This document shows, piece by piece, positions 1 through 11,809 of a stretch of DNA of 64,000 nt. The notes under the pieces were generated by a model that worked only from the letters and a program-made list of their open reading frames with translations, made no database searches and had not been told where the DNA came from. The stretch comes from Mangifera indica. Taxonomy: Eukaryota > Streptophyta > Magnoliopsida > Sapindales > Anacardiaceae. Made by a program: the position numbers and the translations under genes. Each line of letters starts with the position of its first letter. The stretch's first letter is position 1. The stretch is from positions 248,001 to 312,000 of the forward strand of contig NW_025401120.1 in NCBI RefSeq assembly GCF_011075055.1. The letters run 5' to 3'.

Positions 1-895
1 CATACTTCTCATTTGAATGATTTTGTTTTTTTTCTTTCTTTGAAACAACGTTCAATGATGGGTACAGATGCTTTATTTTATATGGTTTAAAGTCAAATAT
101 CAATCTGTAACTATCGATACTCTGTTTCTGTGTATTTCTTTTTATATCATTATGAATAGTGATTGCTCTGGCTTTGGTTGATGATTTTTGTGTTCATCTA
201 CTTGAGATTCTGACTCACAATAATGGAAAGTTATTGATGAACTGTTCAGGCTTGTAGATAATTGATTGACCCCCCACAAAGTTCTAAAAATGATCAATTT
301 ACTCGAGAAAAGGACAGTGTTGTTTTCTTCGTATTATTTATTTTAGTATTTTCAGAATGATTCCCACAACTTTGATTGAAAAAGACAATGAGTCAACTCA
401 GTGTATATCCGGAAACTCGACACGAAAAAGTGGATCCGAACAAAGTATGTTAAAATATATTTAGATTTTTTTATATTTAAAATATTTTACTATCATTTAT
501 TTTTCTTTTTTTATATAATTTATTTATTTGTAAATTTTTATGACTCTTACATAAATTTAGTCATGTATTAATGTATAAAATACACACAAATTTATTCAAT
601 TCAAACATTATTTTATAGATTTGATTCGGATTTGAAAGCCGGTTCAATTTGCCAAGATTGGCCAAGATTGCTTTGCTTCTATTTCTGGGCAAATTGAGAA
701 AATTGAAAGGCCGTAAAGTAAAGCCAGAAATAATAATGATAGGATCCAGGAGAAATGGGTTGATCCGAAAATGAATGATAATGATGCTGCCGTCTAACCT
801 AAAGTTAGATAACATTTGTTGGAATCCCAAACTGGAATAAAAAACAAAGCTATTGGTCCATGCATTTTCCTAGAAGCCAAATAATTAGATGTTTG
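1..895. other. AT-rich intergenic DNA, nothing recognised
   Basis: No open frame with recognisable protein content and no clear repeat ends are visible here. Homopolymer A/T runs and short low-complexity tracts dominate, as expected for plant intergenic DNA. Confidence 0.6.
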
Positions 896-904
896 TAATA
901 TAAA

Positions 905-1650
905 AGCCAAGAGACTTATTCTCACCTAAGGTATAGTGTAATCTAAAACTCACACTTATCAATTTTAAAAGATTTGAACTATTATCTATGAGTCAATTTT
1001 TATTAAAATTTTTAATGAATGTTAAGGATAAAATCGTTATTTTAATAATATTATTAAAAATATCTATACAATTTATTATAATTTTCTTCTTATATTTAAA
1101 AAATTAATAACTTTACTCTACCTAAAATTTTCAAGCCTTAAAAAGTAATTTTCTTTTTCCAAAACCTAGGATTTTTTTTCTCTCATCTCTAGCTATCGAT
1201 GAGGACGCTTTCAATCCTTAGCCCTAGAGGAAACTCTAGTCATCTCTCCTTTAAGTCTTGATGTCATTTGGATTTCAAAGGATTCTAGACGACGTAGTGG
1301 CTTAGGGAAAGACAATCGAAGTTTTCTCTATGACTTAAGATTGAAAGTGTCATCATTAGTGGCTTGAGAGGGGGAGAAACAAAACCGTAGGTTGGGGGAG
1401 AGAATGTTACTTTTCAAAGCTTAAAAATCTTTAAACATAAGTAAAGTTATTAATTTTTTTAATTTAAGGGGGAAAATATAATAAATTATATACATTTTTA
1501 ATATTATTATCAAAATGATGATTTTATCCATAATCCTAATTAAAAATTTTAACATAAATTGACTCATAGGTAGGGTTTTAAGGTTTTAAAAATTGACAGA
1601 TATGGCTTTGAAACTACACTATACCTTGGATAGAAATAAGCCTTTCGGCC
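905..1650. mobile_element. Mutator-like MITE, family M1 copy a (746 bp)
   Basis: The ends are imperfect terminal inverted repeats: the left starts AGCCAAGAGACTTATTCTCA and the right end, read on the minus strand, starts GGCCGAAAGGCTTATTTCTA; both continue into AAGGTATAGT. The element is flanked by a perfect 9-bp direct repeat TAATATAAA (896-904 and 1651-1659), the target-site duplication size typical of Mutator-like elements. There is no transposase frame, so it is non-autonomous. Related copies occur at 9554, 10837, 24643, 30968, 39373, 47945 and 52987. Confidence 0.8.
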
Positions 1651-2394
1651 TAATATAAAAAGATTATGTATACTTAAAATAAGTATTAAATTAAATATCA
1701 ATAATGATTTATTATTATATGGTTGAATGATCTTTAATTTGAAATAAAATAATATTCAATCATGAGATGAGATCTTCTCCTATCAAAATTATTGGAATAA
1801 CAAGATTGTATCAATAGGATTTTGTTTCATTAATCTATTAGCTATTTTTTTCTTTTTGTTGAATATAAAAATAGTAAGAATTCTATTTTTGTTGCAATAT
1901 GATAGGATATTAATTAAAATAGGCAGCCGCATTCCTGTCTAAACCTTTTTCGGCAACAATTTTTACATTTTACCGTTTTAAGCAAACCGTTGTTTTCATT
2001 CCAAAAATACCCTTCATCTAATTTCTCACTTTATCGTAGCATTTCCCCGATTATCTGCTTACCTTTCACGAAAAGCATTAAGATTAAACTACCGTAATAT
2101 TTATAAATTAAAAAACATATTAATATTTTATAAAATAATTTATTTTTATATATAAAAATATTACGTTTTTCTCTAAATTATCTGTAATGAATACAATTTA
2201 TAAATTAAAAAATAGATTAATATTTTATAAAATAATTGATTGTTATATATCGGAAATATTAAGTTTTTTTTTCTAAATTATTTGTAATGAATAAAATTTA
2301 TAAATTGAAAAACATATTAATTTATATAAAATAATTGATTCTTTTATATAGAAAATAATGCATATATTGAAAACGGTATGTTTTCCTTGAAACG

Positions 2395-2755
2395 GTGCTT
2401 TTTCTTGTGGAAAGGGGTGTGGGTGCGGGAATTTCGGAAAGGGTGCAGGACGGTGCGATAGCTTTTGAAAGGGTGCGGCAATTACAGAAAGGGTGCAACT
2501 GTTTTTGAAAGGGTGCGAGAATTACTGAAAGGGTGTGGCAGTTTCTTAAAGGGTGCGACAATTGCGAAAAGGGTGCGACAGTTTCTTAAATGGTGCGGGA
2601 ATTGCTAAAAGGGTGCACCAACCGTGAAGGGTGTGTGGAAATTGCGGAAAGGGTGTGGTAGTTTCTGAAAGAGTGCGACAATTGCGAAAAGGGTGCGACA
2701 TTTTCTGAAAGGGTGCGGCATTTGCTGAAAGGGTGCGTGGAATTGTGCGACAACT
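2395..2755. repeat. 20-bp minisatellite, left inverted array
   Basis: About 18 degenerate copies of a 20-bp unit of the form AAAGGGTGCGRCARTTKCTG, inside the left arm of the foldback element. Because 20 is not a multiple of three, three successive units make a 60-bp repeating frame, which explains the spurious open frames full of HPF and CRTL motifs. Confidence 0.85.
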
Positions 2756-2756
2756 C

Positions 2757-3165
2757 ACTGCGTGGAATATATATTAATATATTATATATTAATACATATT
2801 ATATAATATTATATATTAATATAATATAATATGTATTAATATATAATATAATATTAATATTAAAAAGGTGCGGGAATTTGGTAAGGGGTGCGAGTGCGAG
2901 ATTTTAGTAAGGGGTGCGGGCGCCAGCGCGTGCGCGCTCAAACGCATGCACCAGCGGGCCCGCACCCCCATTCCCGCACCCGCATGCAGTGTCAGCGCGC
3001 GCACGCTCGCTCGCACGCACACGCACCCCTTACCAAAGTCCTGCACCCTTTCAGAAAATGCCGCACTCTTTTAATATTAATATTATTTTATAATATTATA
3101 TATTAATATAATTTAATATAATATGTATTAATATATAATATATTAATATATATTCTACGCAGTGA
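2757..3165. repeat. AT-rich palindromes and GC-rich core at foldback centre
   Basis: Runs of alternating TATTAA/TTAATA (2765-2865 and 3070-3155) are mutually complementary and flank a GC-rich 180-bp centre (2870-3060) containing GCGCGTGCGCGCTC and mirrored GGGTGCGGG/CCCGCACCC motifs. The sequence could extrude as a cruciform. The centre contrasts sharply in base composition with its surroundings. Confidence 0.75.
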
Positions 3166-3166
3166 G

Positions 3167-3745
3167 TTGCCGCACAGTTCCACGCACCCTTTCAGCAAAT
3201 GCCGCACCCTTTCAGCAAATGCCGCACCCTTTCAGCAAATGCCGCACCTTTTCAGAAAATACCGCACCCTTTCAGAAATTTTTGCACCCTTTCAGAAATT
3301 GTCGCACCCTTTCAGAAAATGTCGCACCCTTTTAGAAATTGCTGCACCCTTTCAGAAATTACCGCACCCTTTTAGCAAATCCCGCACCCTTTCAGAAGCT
3401 TCCGTACCTTTTCAGAAACTGTCACACCCTTTCTGCAATTGCGACACTTTTTCAAAAACTGTCGCACCCTTTTCACACCCTTTCAGAAGTTGTCACACCC
3501 TTTTCGTAATTGTCGCACTCTTTCAGAAATTGTCGCACGCTTTTCCCAATTGTTGTACCCTTTCAGAAGCTGCTGCACCCTTTCTGTAATTTCCACACAC
3601 CTTTCACGGTTGGTGCACCCTTTCAGCGATTCCTGCACCCTTTCCGCAATTGTCGCACCCTTTTAGCAATTCCCGCACCCTTTCCAAAATTCTCACACCC
3701 GTTTCCATATTCTTGCACCCACACCCCTTTCCACAAGAAAACGCA
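3167..3745. repeat. 20-bp minisatellite, right inverted array
   Basis: About 28 copies of the complementary unit GCCGCACCCTTTCAGCAAAT and variants. It is the reverse complement of the left array, so the whole element is a giant hairpin. The right array is longer than the left, indicating unequal growth or loss of units after the inversion arose. Confidence 0.85.
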
Positions 3746-4245
3746 CCATTTGAAGGAAAACATATCGTTTTCGATATATGCATTGTTTTCTATATAAAAG
3801 AATCAATTATTTTATAAAAATTAATATGTTTTTCAATTTATAAATTTTATTCATTACAGATAATTTAGAAAAAAACTTAACATTTTCGATATATAACAAT
3901 CAATTATTTTATAAAATATTAATCTATTTTTTAATTTATAAATTTTATTCATTACAGATAATTTAGAGAAAAACGTAATATTTTTTATATATAAGAATAA
4001 ATTATTTTATAAAATATTAATCTATTTTTTAATTTATAAATATTACAGTAGTTTAATCTTAATGCTTTTCGTGAAAGGAAAGCAAATAATCAGAGAAATG
4101 CTACGGTAAAGTGAGAAATTAGACGAAGGGTATGTTTGGAATGAAAATAACGATTTGCTTAAAAATGTAAAATGTAAAAATTGTTGTGGAAAAAGGTTTA
4201 GGCGGGAATGCGGTTGCCTATTTTAATTAATATCCCCAATATGAT

Positions 4246-6209
4246 TGGTATGGAGGACGATTTAGGATAAGAAAATATGACAATAGATGCTTGCAATGGT
4301 TTAAAGTGGAATTACGGTCATCAATGTTAGGAGATATAGTGATAAGAGATAAAGAAAAAAAACCTTATATATTTTTGGGAAGAAAAAATATAATTTTTTA
4401 AAATTAAAAATTTTTAAATAAGAGTAGATTTATTAATTTTTAAATTCCATAAAAAATATAATAAATTATATATATTTTAATAATATTATTAAAATAATAA
4501 TTTTATCTTTAATTTTAACTAATATTTTTAACGTATATATATAATAAATTATATATATTTTTTAATAATATTATTAAAAATAGAAAATGAGATTTTGAAG
4601 TCTCATTATTCCTTCCGTGTGTAACAAGTCTTTGGGCCCTCTTAAAACTATTACTGTATTCTTTATTTAATGCTGTGGGACCGCAATTAAATTTATTTGA
4701 AAACGGCAACGGAGTAAATGAAATTTTTATTTTCCATTTATCAATGGTATGTTGACAAGTGTCTCAAGAATTTACATATCTAATTCGTAATTGAAAACTC
4801 TTCAGATTTGAAGATGCAAAGTGCGTCAGTCGTATTTGATTAATCATGATAACAGATCCGATCAATGGTATAAAAATTTAATTAAAAAATCAACGGTGTG
4901 GATTAGTTTTGTTAGTGAAAATAACATAAATTCGGGATCATAGACAAATTGTCCAATTAAACCAAGTAAGAAACTGAGTTTAACTCAATTAACATAAATA
5001 GTAATTAATTTTAAAAAAATTCATTATTAATTGAGCTTAAAACTTCATCAATCATTTTTAAACATATATAATATTAAATTAAGTTTATTTTAAATTATAT
5101 ATTTAATAATAAATTATATAAAATTATTTTATTTATTATTTTTAAATAATTAATTAATTAATCTAATCGTTAGTCAATCACCTTAACCATTGATTGTATT
5201 AAATCACTCTCTTTATAAAATATGATTGATGGGTATTTGATTCTGGATTTAACATCATTCAACATCACAGTTGAAACTTCTTCATGACCGTGGAAATAAT
5301 TGGATCCGCGTTGTTTAATTATCATGACTTCATCGAAGACGTAAAGAAGTATATAAAAAAACGAACTTCTTAAAAAATGAGTATGGAAATTGAAGACAAC
5401 TTTAAGTTTGCCTTTATTTACTGATGATTCTTCCAGCTATAGTTTTGAATAATAAGGATATCAAGACTCAATTTAGCCAATCATGGAAGCCATTTTTTGT
5501 GCTTTCTAATAATAGTATTTAATTGGGGAAATTCAAATTCAGAGATCGATTTTATAATTATTATAATAAATAAATTAATTAATTAAAAATTAGTTTTGTA
5601 CTCAAAATTTCGTTTTGGGAGATTTCAAACTAACACCCCTCAAACTATTTTTGCGATCCAGACGAGAAATCTAGTCCATCTTCTTCCACTGCTCAAAGTT
5701 ATTGGAACCAATATCTCAACTTTCAAGTACTTGATATGACTTTCCACTCTACAATTTGTTTTATTGGAACCAAACTGTTTCGATTCCGTGCTTTACTGCT
5801 CCATGTCTGCCACCTCATCATCCATTTATTTTTTTAATCAGTAATTGAATGGGGAAACCTTCACGATCGGACGGGTGGAAAACAAACTGGGCCCAGCTGA
5901 GTTGTGTAAAAAATGGAAACAGGCTGTGAGGTGTATAGACGATGAAAACCCGCACCGAGGAATTCTGGAAAAGAAAAAGGGCAGCCTCAAATGGTACTAC
6001 CGTGGGACCCGCAGTGAAGTTCAAACTGCAGGTAATAGCGTCTGGAAGATGACAAGTGGGTTATAAAGGCAGTGACAGGAGTACACTTGTCAAGTGACAG
6101 GCGGTTGATAATAGAGAAGATTTGATTTTAATTGGTTTACTTGTACTTTTCACGCGCTTACTGTCGATTGTAAATCACCATCAAAATTTCCCCCAAAAAT
6201 ACAATTTCC
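4246..6209. other. Intergenic DNA
   Basis: AT-rich throughout, with decayed MITE-like stretches around 4370-4590 that resemble M1 interior sequence. A more GC-balanced patch at about 5845-6066 is open for 73 codons but has no ATG at the start and no recognised similarity, so I do not call it a gene. Confidence 0.5.
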
Positions 6210-6283
6210 TGACCCATGCAGGCTTCGAATCTGCGATCTTGGCACTAATAGCACTATGCTCTAACCCACCGAGCTAATAGGCT
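6210..6283 (-). pseudogene. tRNA-Ile-like pseudogene
   Basis: On the minus strand the 74 nt align along their length with plant nuclear tRNA-Ile: TTAGCTC in the D-arm, GGGTTAGAGC, the anticodon region, TTCGA in the T-loop and an ATGGGTC acceptor strand. The T-stem has one mismatch, the anticodon stem has mismatches and wobbles, the first acceptor pair is broken, and the anticodon position reads ATT rather than AAT. A decayed tRNA copy fits best; a functional tRNA is unlikely. Confidence 0.55.
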
Positions 6284-7027
6284 ACGTCGAATTTTGGGTT
6301 TAATTTTTATTATGTAAGGTCATAAAGAAAAACATAAAATATGTTTAAAAACTAATGACGTTTATTCTTATACAATCAAAAAGTATTTCTTAGATTTTTA
6401 GAATTACATTTTTTATTATTAATAAACCGTTAATTATTTAAATTTACATGTTAATAAATATTAATAAATTATGTTCAATAATGAAATTTCTGTTATTTCT
6501 AGAACATTATAAGAACTTTAGTAATTATATCTCACCATCATCACCTCATGCATAAATTATGGATATTGTAAATTAAAAAAAAAGGGGGTTATTTCTAGAA
6601 AATCCATCTATAGTAATGTTTTATAATTTTTTTTAATTTTTTTAGTTTCGAGTTACAAAGCGCGGAATCGAAACAGTTTGATATGACTCTGGCTTTTTAA
6701 TTTATGGAATTCTGTATTCTGACTTCTAATTTGGCTTACTTGATTATGTTTACAGAGACAACATATCACATAGGGGTAGCGTCGTCCACACCTCATTAAA
6801 GGCCACGTGTAGATTCCAAGCTAATTTGGAAGGATTGGGCTTCTAGTAACTTTTTAAAACTTGGTTCTCAAGCTTTACTATCATTGGTGAAATTTCTTCT
6901 GGTGTTTTGACACTACCATATCGTCTAGAAAAGGAGAACACTCTACTCAAAGAAGAAAGTAGCAGCGGAGATAGCAGTGAAGCTGAACCCAGTTGCAGAA
7001 ACAGTACGGGCCAACGGAGGATCCGAA
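6284..7027. other. Upstream region of first small-protein gene
   Basis: AT-rich DNA passing into a more balanced 5' region from about 6770. No TATA box is obvious close to the gene. A perfect CACGTG lies about 220 bp before the ATG. An in-frame GTG-started extension (6977) exists but has no ATG. Confidence 0.45.
6804..6809. promoter_or_regulatory. G-box/ABRE-type CACGTG motif
   Basis: Perfect palindrome in the context GGCCACGTGT, about 220 bp upstream of the 7028 start codon. CACGTG is the known core for plant bZIP and bHLH factors. The paralogue at 15243 also has one about 200 bp upstream, which makes chance somewhat less likely, but function is inferred. Confidence 0.4.
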
Positions 7028-7228
7028 ATGGCATCAAAGGTTCAGCCTTTGTTCAAGGCGAAGAAGGCAAGTGTGATTCCACCGAAGAGGAAACTTGTGA
7101 AGCGAATGATGTTTGATCTCTTAGTCCAATTTTTGGCTTCTCTTTGCTCCTCTGGTGCAGCCTACAATCCCAACAACACCACAACGACAGATGCCCATGA
7201 ATGTAATGATCCATTTTCCTGGTCTTAA
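7028..7228 (+). CDS. Small basic-core protein, array member G1 (66 aa)
   Basis: The start is the first ATG of the frame (context GAAATGG). Residues 14-28 carry the core ASVIPPKRKLVKRMM, followed by a hydrophobic stretch FDLLVQFLASLC that could form an amphipathic helix, then a polar tail with one Cys and Asn/Thr repeats. There is no signal peptide or transmembrane segment. Length and core match the genes at 15243, 20291, 26164, 30361 and 40463, which argues that this short frame is real. Single exon. I do not recognise a characterised family. The tail differs completely from the 26-40 kb members, so this is an old, diverged paralogue. Confidence 0.7.
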   Translation: MASKVQPLFKAKKASVIPPKRKLVKRMMFDLLVQFLASLCSSGAAYNPNNTTTTDAHECNDPFSWS

Positions 7229-7700
7229 TATCTATATATTAGAAGGTTTTTCCTTGTTTTTGTAGCTTTTCTTTTGGGGATATCTATTGACTTGATCACT
7301 TTGTTTTTCTCTGGGTTTGCCATCATACTTGATCTCTGCATTTTTCAATCTTCTTGTCATAGTTCTTGCTTATTGATTGCTTCAGTTTGTGATTCTGGAT
7401 GACTACAAAATCCAAGGATGACCCTATTGATTTAATCTGATTCATTATTTGAATGAACCCAAAAACGTTTCTGCTTATTTTGATCCCAAAACTACTTTCA
7501 AAGAGGTGAAACATCAGTGGATTGATAAATGCTTCACCAAAATTAAATGAAATTTCATCTTCATATTATGAGAGAAACAGAAATACTGTAAAAATGATTC
7601 ACCTTTGTTCATCTCTTTTTATTCGCTATGGAAAACTTGGGTAAAAAGTAAAAGTAAAAGAATTAAGATAATATGTAATACAAAATAATAATAAAAGAAA
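7229..7700. other. 3' flank of G1, no gene seen
   Basis: T-rich sequence with TTTTTGTAGC and similar stretches, consistent with a 3' UTR and downstream spacer. No further open frame of interest. Confidence 0.45.
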
Positions 7701-8295
7701 AAAACCTACGTGGGTTGTTCGTACTTCCGGGCCCAAAACGGGGCAGGATGTCGGGCATGGGCAGTAGTTTGGGTCGTGTCAAGCTAACCCCAAAAAGCCA
7801 TTTGAAAACGTGCTCGGCTTCAAAGGTGTAGACTTTTACCAGCTGAGGTCCGGAGATCGATGATGGTTTGGAAACTGCCAATCACTACAGGCATCGTTAA
7901 GGAGGTGAAGGTTGCTAAAATAAGCAAACTGGGCACTCGGAAGATTTTGAAAATTTTTCTAGTTTTCTGGTGAGTTTGAGGTTTTGCTAAAAAAACCTAC
8001 GTGGGTAGTTCGTACTTCCGGGCCCAAAACGGGGCAGGATGTCGGGCATGGGCAGTAGTTTGGGTCGTGTCAAGCTAACCCCAAAAAGCCATTTGAAAAA
8101 GTGCTCGGCTTCAAAGGAGTAGACTTTTTACCAGCTGAGGTCTTCGCCCTTCAGATCCGGAGATCGATGATGGTTTGGAAACTGCCAATCACTACAGGCA
8201 TCATTAAGGAGGTGAAGGTTGCTAAAATAAGCAAACTGGGCACTCCGAAGATTTTGAAAATTTTTCAAGTTTTCTGGTGAGTTTGAGGTTTTGCC
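7701..8295. repeat. 291-bp imperfect tandem duplication
   Basis: The sequence beginning AAAACCTACGTGGG (7701) starts again at 7992 and runs nearly identically to about 8295. The second copy carries about 14 extra bases after GCTGAGGT (CTTCGCCCTTCAGA) and a few substitutions. The unit is more GC-rich than its flanks. In each copy an ATGATGG starts a short frame containing GIIKEVKVAKISKLGTPK (second copy), ending at a GTGAGT that resembles a splice donor. It may be a duplicated first exon or captured gene fragment; the parent gene is not recognised. Confidence 0.75.
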
Positions 8296-9553
8296 GTGGC
8301 TGGCTTGATTCTCGATTGTTTTAAGGTAAGTTCAACAGTATCTTTTCTTTATCCTCGTCGGCGCTGAAAAATTTGTTATAATAATATCTTTGGATGTAAT
8401 TAGTGACATCAGTGGATCAAGTCAGGTCGGACCTAAGACCCAAACATGGGTTTTTGGATTGGTCTGGCCCATAAAATACATAAGACTCACAGTTCATTAA
8501 TTTAAAAAAATAATTTTTTATATTAATAATATTATGTATTGTATTGGATTTGGATCAAATCAACCTACCAGCTTGAAAGTTAGGTTTATGACACAACCCA
8601 ACTAGTCTGTAGGTCTGACATGACCTGCCATAATAACAAATTAACTGTCTAAATCGGCTAAAATTTTGTACTTCAAACTAAGCCATAGGTCAATTATATC
8701 CATTTAACATGTCCAAATGTAACTAGTCAAAAGTAGTAATAAAAACTAATAATATATTAATTAAGTGTCACTGTAGGTCTTTTTTATCTGCTCACTTTAT
8801 TTATTTAATTATTTTTCCTTTAAATTCAATTAATGCATGATGAAAGAATTTTGACAGGGATAATACTAGAAAATGCAATTTTAAGAATATATATAAGTAT
8901 ATATTTAATCTGTATTATTAAATAATTAAATATTATTTTATTATTAATTTAAAATTATTATTTATATTAAATATATATAGTATTTATTTATATATTTAAA
9001 AATGATATATATAACTTTATTTTTTTTAAATGGTTGATTGGTTGAAGTCAATTAGCAATTAATCATTGGCAATTAATTCATTAAATAATACAAATATCTA
9101 TTTATATGGTGTGGAATTAGTCGTTTGATTAAAATTTTTACCCATATTTGTAGACTGTCATCTAAAGTTGCATTTTTTAAATCATTTTTTCATTTCTTTA
9201 GGAGCAATTGTTCCGTTCTGGCAGGAAATATTAAGTAATGAACAGGATGACAAATTCCATGATTGATGAAGGGGTGGGTATAAACTCGATCGAAATTTGA
9301 ATATTTTTTTATTTGAATTTAATTAAAATAAAAAATAGTTTGAATCAAATTTATCGAATTAAAATTAAGTTTGATTCAAACAAAAAATAATTCGATTTGA
9401 TTTGATTCAATTTTATAACTTGAATTAATGAGTTAAATTCTTTATTTGAATTGATAATTCGGATTTATAGTTTAAATTTGTAATTTATTAACAAAATGAT
9501 ATAATAAATTAAATGACAAATTTATTATTTAGCAGAAGTAGTATTTACATATT
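8296..9553. other. Intergenic DNA with decayed dispersed repeats
   Basis: Around 8400-8640 there is a repeat rich in GGTCGGACC/GGGTTTTTGG motifs, similar in style to the 16.9-17.6 kb element. Around 9275-9490 a TCGAATTTGAA-rich patch belongs to the same general repeat type as 11810-12360. No coding potential seen. Confidence 0.4.
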
Positions 9554-10707
9554 GGCCAAAACACTATGTCTCACCCAAGGTCTAATGACATGACAAATTT
9601 CCACTACTAACTTTGAAAAAGCCAAATATACACCCACGAACTGTAACAATTTATGAAATCTGCTAAAGAAAATGGCACAATAATAAAATTGTAATCTATA
9701 TTATTAAATTCAATTTTTTGGCCAATTATTTTTATCATGGAAAAGAAATCGAAAAGGGAACCTCCGAACTAAATAGCTTTGATCTTCTTTTTATATTCTA
9801 TCTTTAATTTGTGAATCTCATGAACCATGGCTATTCCTGAAGCCCATCTATTGTAGGAGTAAAATCTTTTTGATTACTGAGAGAAGCTCCTATAATGGCA
9901 GATCCGTTAAAAAGCACCAATGGAGCCCATCTATATGCACCATTGACACTTGTCTTTCATCTCCATCTTCTTCTTTGTTAATCTGACTATTGAGAGAAAC
10001 GTAACCCAGATGCTCTTTCAAAAGGGAAAATGACCAAACTCTGCGCCAACGACAGTCTCTTGACACTTTTAATTGGCCTTCATCTGGGTTGAGCTGTCAG
10101 AGATGTTCGATACCGTTTTCAGTGATTTCGCAGGAGTTTAGTCTCAAATGCGTCGTTTTTTTTGCTGTTCAGTTCATCTGTTTTCTTCTCCGGGACCTTT
10201 TGGATCCTTCCCTTTCACAACTTATTATCTGTGTTTGATGCAAATGATGCAATTAAACCCAGTGGTATCCAATCTCTCTCTCTCTCTCTCTCTCTCTCTT
10301 AATCTTCACTGTCTGAGCAAATGATCATGTTGTTTTTGCAAAATATTTATTGAATAGTGGAGTTCCATCTATAACTGAATTAAATGCTCATTGCCAACAA
10401 TTCAAGAGTTACCCAGAAAAAGAATAGCAGGATGAGATTTAGATTTGGATAAAAGAAGAGCAAGTAACTGCAAGTACATTGAAAAGCAAAAACAAAATCT
10501 TATCGGAATCACTGTCAGTTCATCCGCAATTAAACAATATAAAATAATATTAGAATTTGATTTAGACTAATAAAGGGTAAATCAATCATTTAGTTTTAAA
10601 CAAACTGAAAACCATGTAAGAATTAATTGATAGGAGGGTACTTAACTTTTTCAAAGTTAATGAGTGAATGTCATTCACTCAACCTTGGGGGGGATTGTCT
10701 TTTGGCC
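9554..10707. mobile_element. Mutator-like MITE, family M1 copy h (1154 bp)
   Basis: The left end GGCCAAAACACTATGTCTCA and the inverted right end ending TTGTCTTTTGGCC match the M1 terminal repeat. Flanking 9-mers TTACATATT (9545-9553) and TTATATATT (10708-10716) agree at 8 of 9 positions. The interior includes a (CT)n microsatellite at about 10268-10299 and an unrecognised GC-balanced stretch at 10060-10220. No transposase. Confidence 0.65.
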
Positions 10708-10836
10708 TTATATATTAATGAAGTCCCACTGTAGGATTTTTTGTCTGCCACTTTATTTATTTAATTATTGAGTAGTGACATCCACATAAATTTTATATAT
10801 AAACAATAATATATTATTATGTAATTAACTAATTAA

Positions 10837-11656
10837 GACCAAAATACTATTTTCCACCTAAAGTATGTGTATTTTTCAAGTTTTTCCTCGTTAACTTTGA
10901 AAATCTCATTTATCCACCCATATACTATTAAAATTAACTGAGTCTATTAGTTATATTATTTTCCCCTCCTAAACCCTAAAAACTAATAATTTCACCCCAA
11001 CCCAAGTTTTAAAAAACAACATTTTCCCCCTAGGGTTTCCAGTTTTCAGATTCAATTTTCCAATGCCATTTCTTTCTCTCCAACGACCTCCAGGCGACGA
11101 CTCTTCCTCTCTGGCACGGTCTTCTTCCGACGGCTCTCCTGGGAGCGGTTATCGACAAAGACGAGTCGTCTTCGTTTACGAAGACGAGTCATCTTCGTTT
11201 ATGAAGACGAGTCATCTTCGTTTACGAAGACGAGTCATCTTTGTCTCGACCAAGTTTATTTATCTTCGTCTCGACGGAGACGACTCGTCTTCGTTGACGA
11301 CCACTCCCAGGAGAGTCACTTGAAGGAGACTGCATCGGAGAGGAAGAGTCGTCGCTTGGAGATCACCGGAGAGGAAGAAATGGCACCAAAAAATTGAATC
11401 TGAAAAATTGAAAACCCTAGGGGGGAAAATGTTGTTTTTTAAAACTTGGGTTGGGGGAAATTGTTAGTTTTTAGGGTTTAGGAGGGGAAAACTAAATCGA
11501 ATTTAAGTTTATTTTTTATAATATAGACAAAATAACGATTTTACCCTTGAAACTGTTAGTTTTAACCGTGCACGAGTGGGTAAATAGGATTTTCAAAGTT
11601 AACGGGAGGAAACTCGGGAAATGCGCATACCTTGGGTGGGAAATAGTCCTTTGGCC
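10837..11656. mobile_element. Mutator-like MITE, family M1 copy b (820 bp)
   Basis: Left end GACCAAAATACTATTTTCCA; right end inverted GGCCAAAGGACTATTTCCCA. Flanking 9-mers ACTAATTAA and AATAATTAA agree at 8 of 9 positions. The arms stay complementary well inside the element (TAGGGTTT near 11030 against the mirrored CCCTAGGG near 11417). The 86-residue open frame inside (11063-11323) is repeat-derived and probably not a protein. Confidence 0.75.
11150..11255. repeat. 23-bp self-complementary minisatellite
   Basis: About four copies of a 23-bp unit (GTCATCTTCGTTTACGAAGA plus CGA), each itself a hairpin because CGTCTTCGT pairs with ACGAAGACG. It lies in the middle of MITE copy b. A related GACGAC-rich motif occurs inside the MITE remnant at about 54790-54910 and in copy d near 31130. 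Confidence 0.7.
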
Positions 11657-11809
11657 AATAATTAAATATTAAAGATAAAATAATATTTAATTAAATAATA
11701 ATACATCATTATTTATACATAAAAGTTATGCATATAGTGTTATTATTAATTATTTCCCTTTAAATTCAATTAATTTATGAAGAAAGAATATTAACAGTAA
11801 AGCTGGATC

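Larger units (their letters stand above)
1904..4236. mobile_element. Long foldback (Mutator-like) element with internal minisatellite
   Basis: The left end (GGATATTAATTAAAATAGGC) recurs inverted at 4214-4235, and a perfect 9-bp direct repeat CAATATGAT lies immediately outside both ends (1895-1903 and 4237-4245). The arms remain complementary over several hundred bases, for example 1915-2300 against 3840-4230. The interior is a head-to-head minisatellite with AT-rich palindromes and a GC-rich centre. No transposase is encoded. The duplication size suggests Mutator-like transposition; the foldback architecture is directly visible. Confidence 0.85.

Noticed and set aside
2757..3165. AT-rich palindromes as a replication origin
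   Set aside because: Explained by the arms and centre of the foldback element; nothing else supports an origin.
2395..3745. CRISPR-like array
   Set aside because: The units are contiguous 20-bp degenerate repeats without unique spacers, in a plant transposon.
3167..3797. Open frames of 75-140 codons with repeated HPF/CRTL motifs
   Set aside because: They are read-through of a 20-bp minisatellite; frames open on several phases and no start-context or domain support.
6977..7027. N-terminal extension of G1
   Set aside because: Begins with GTG; the ATG at 7028 gives a length equal to the paralogues.
11063..11323. 86-codon frame as a gene
   Set aside because: Built from a palindromic 23-bp minisatellite inside a MITE.
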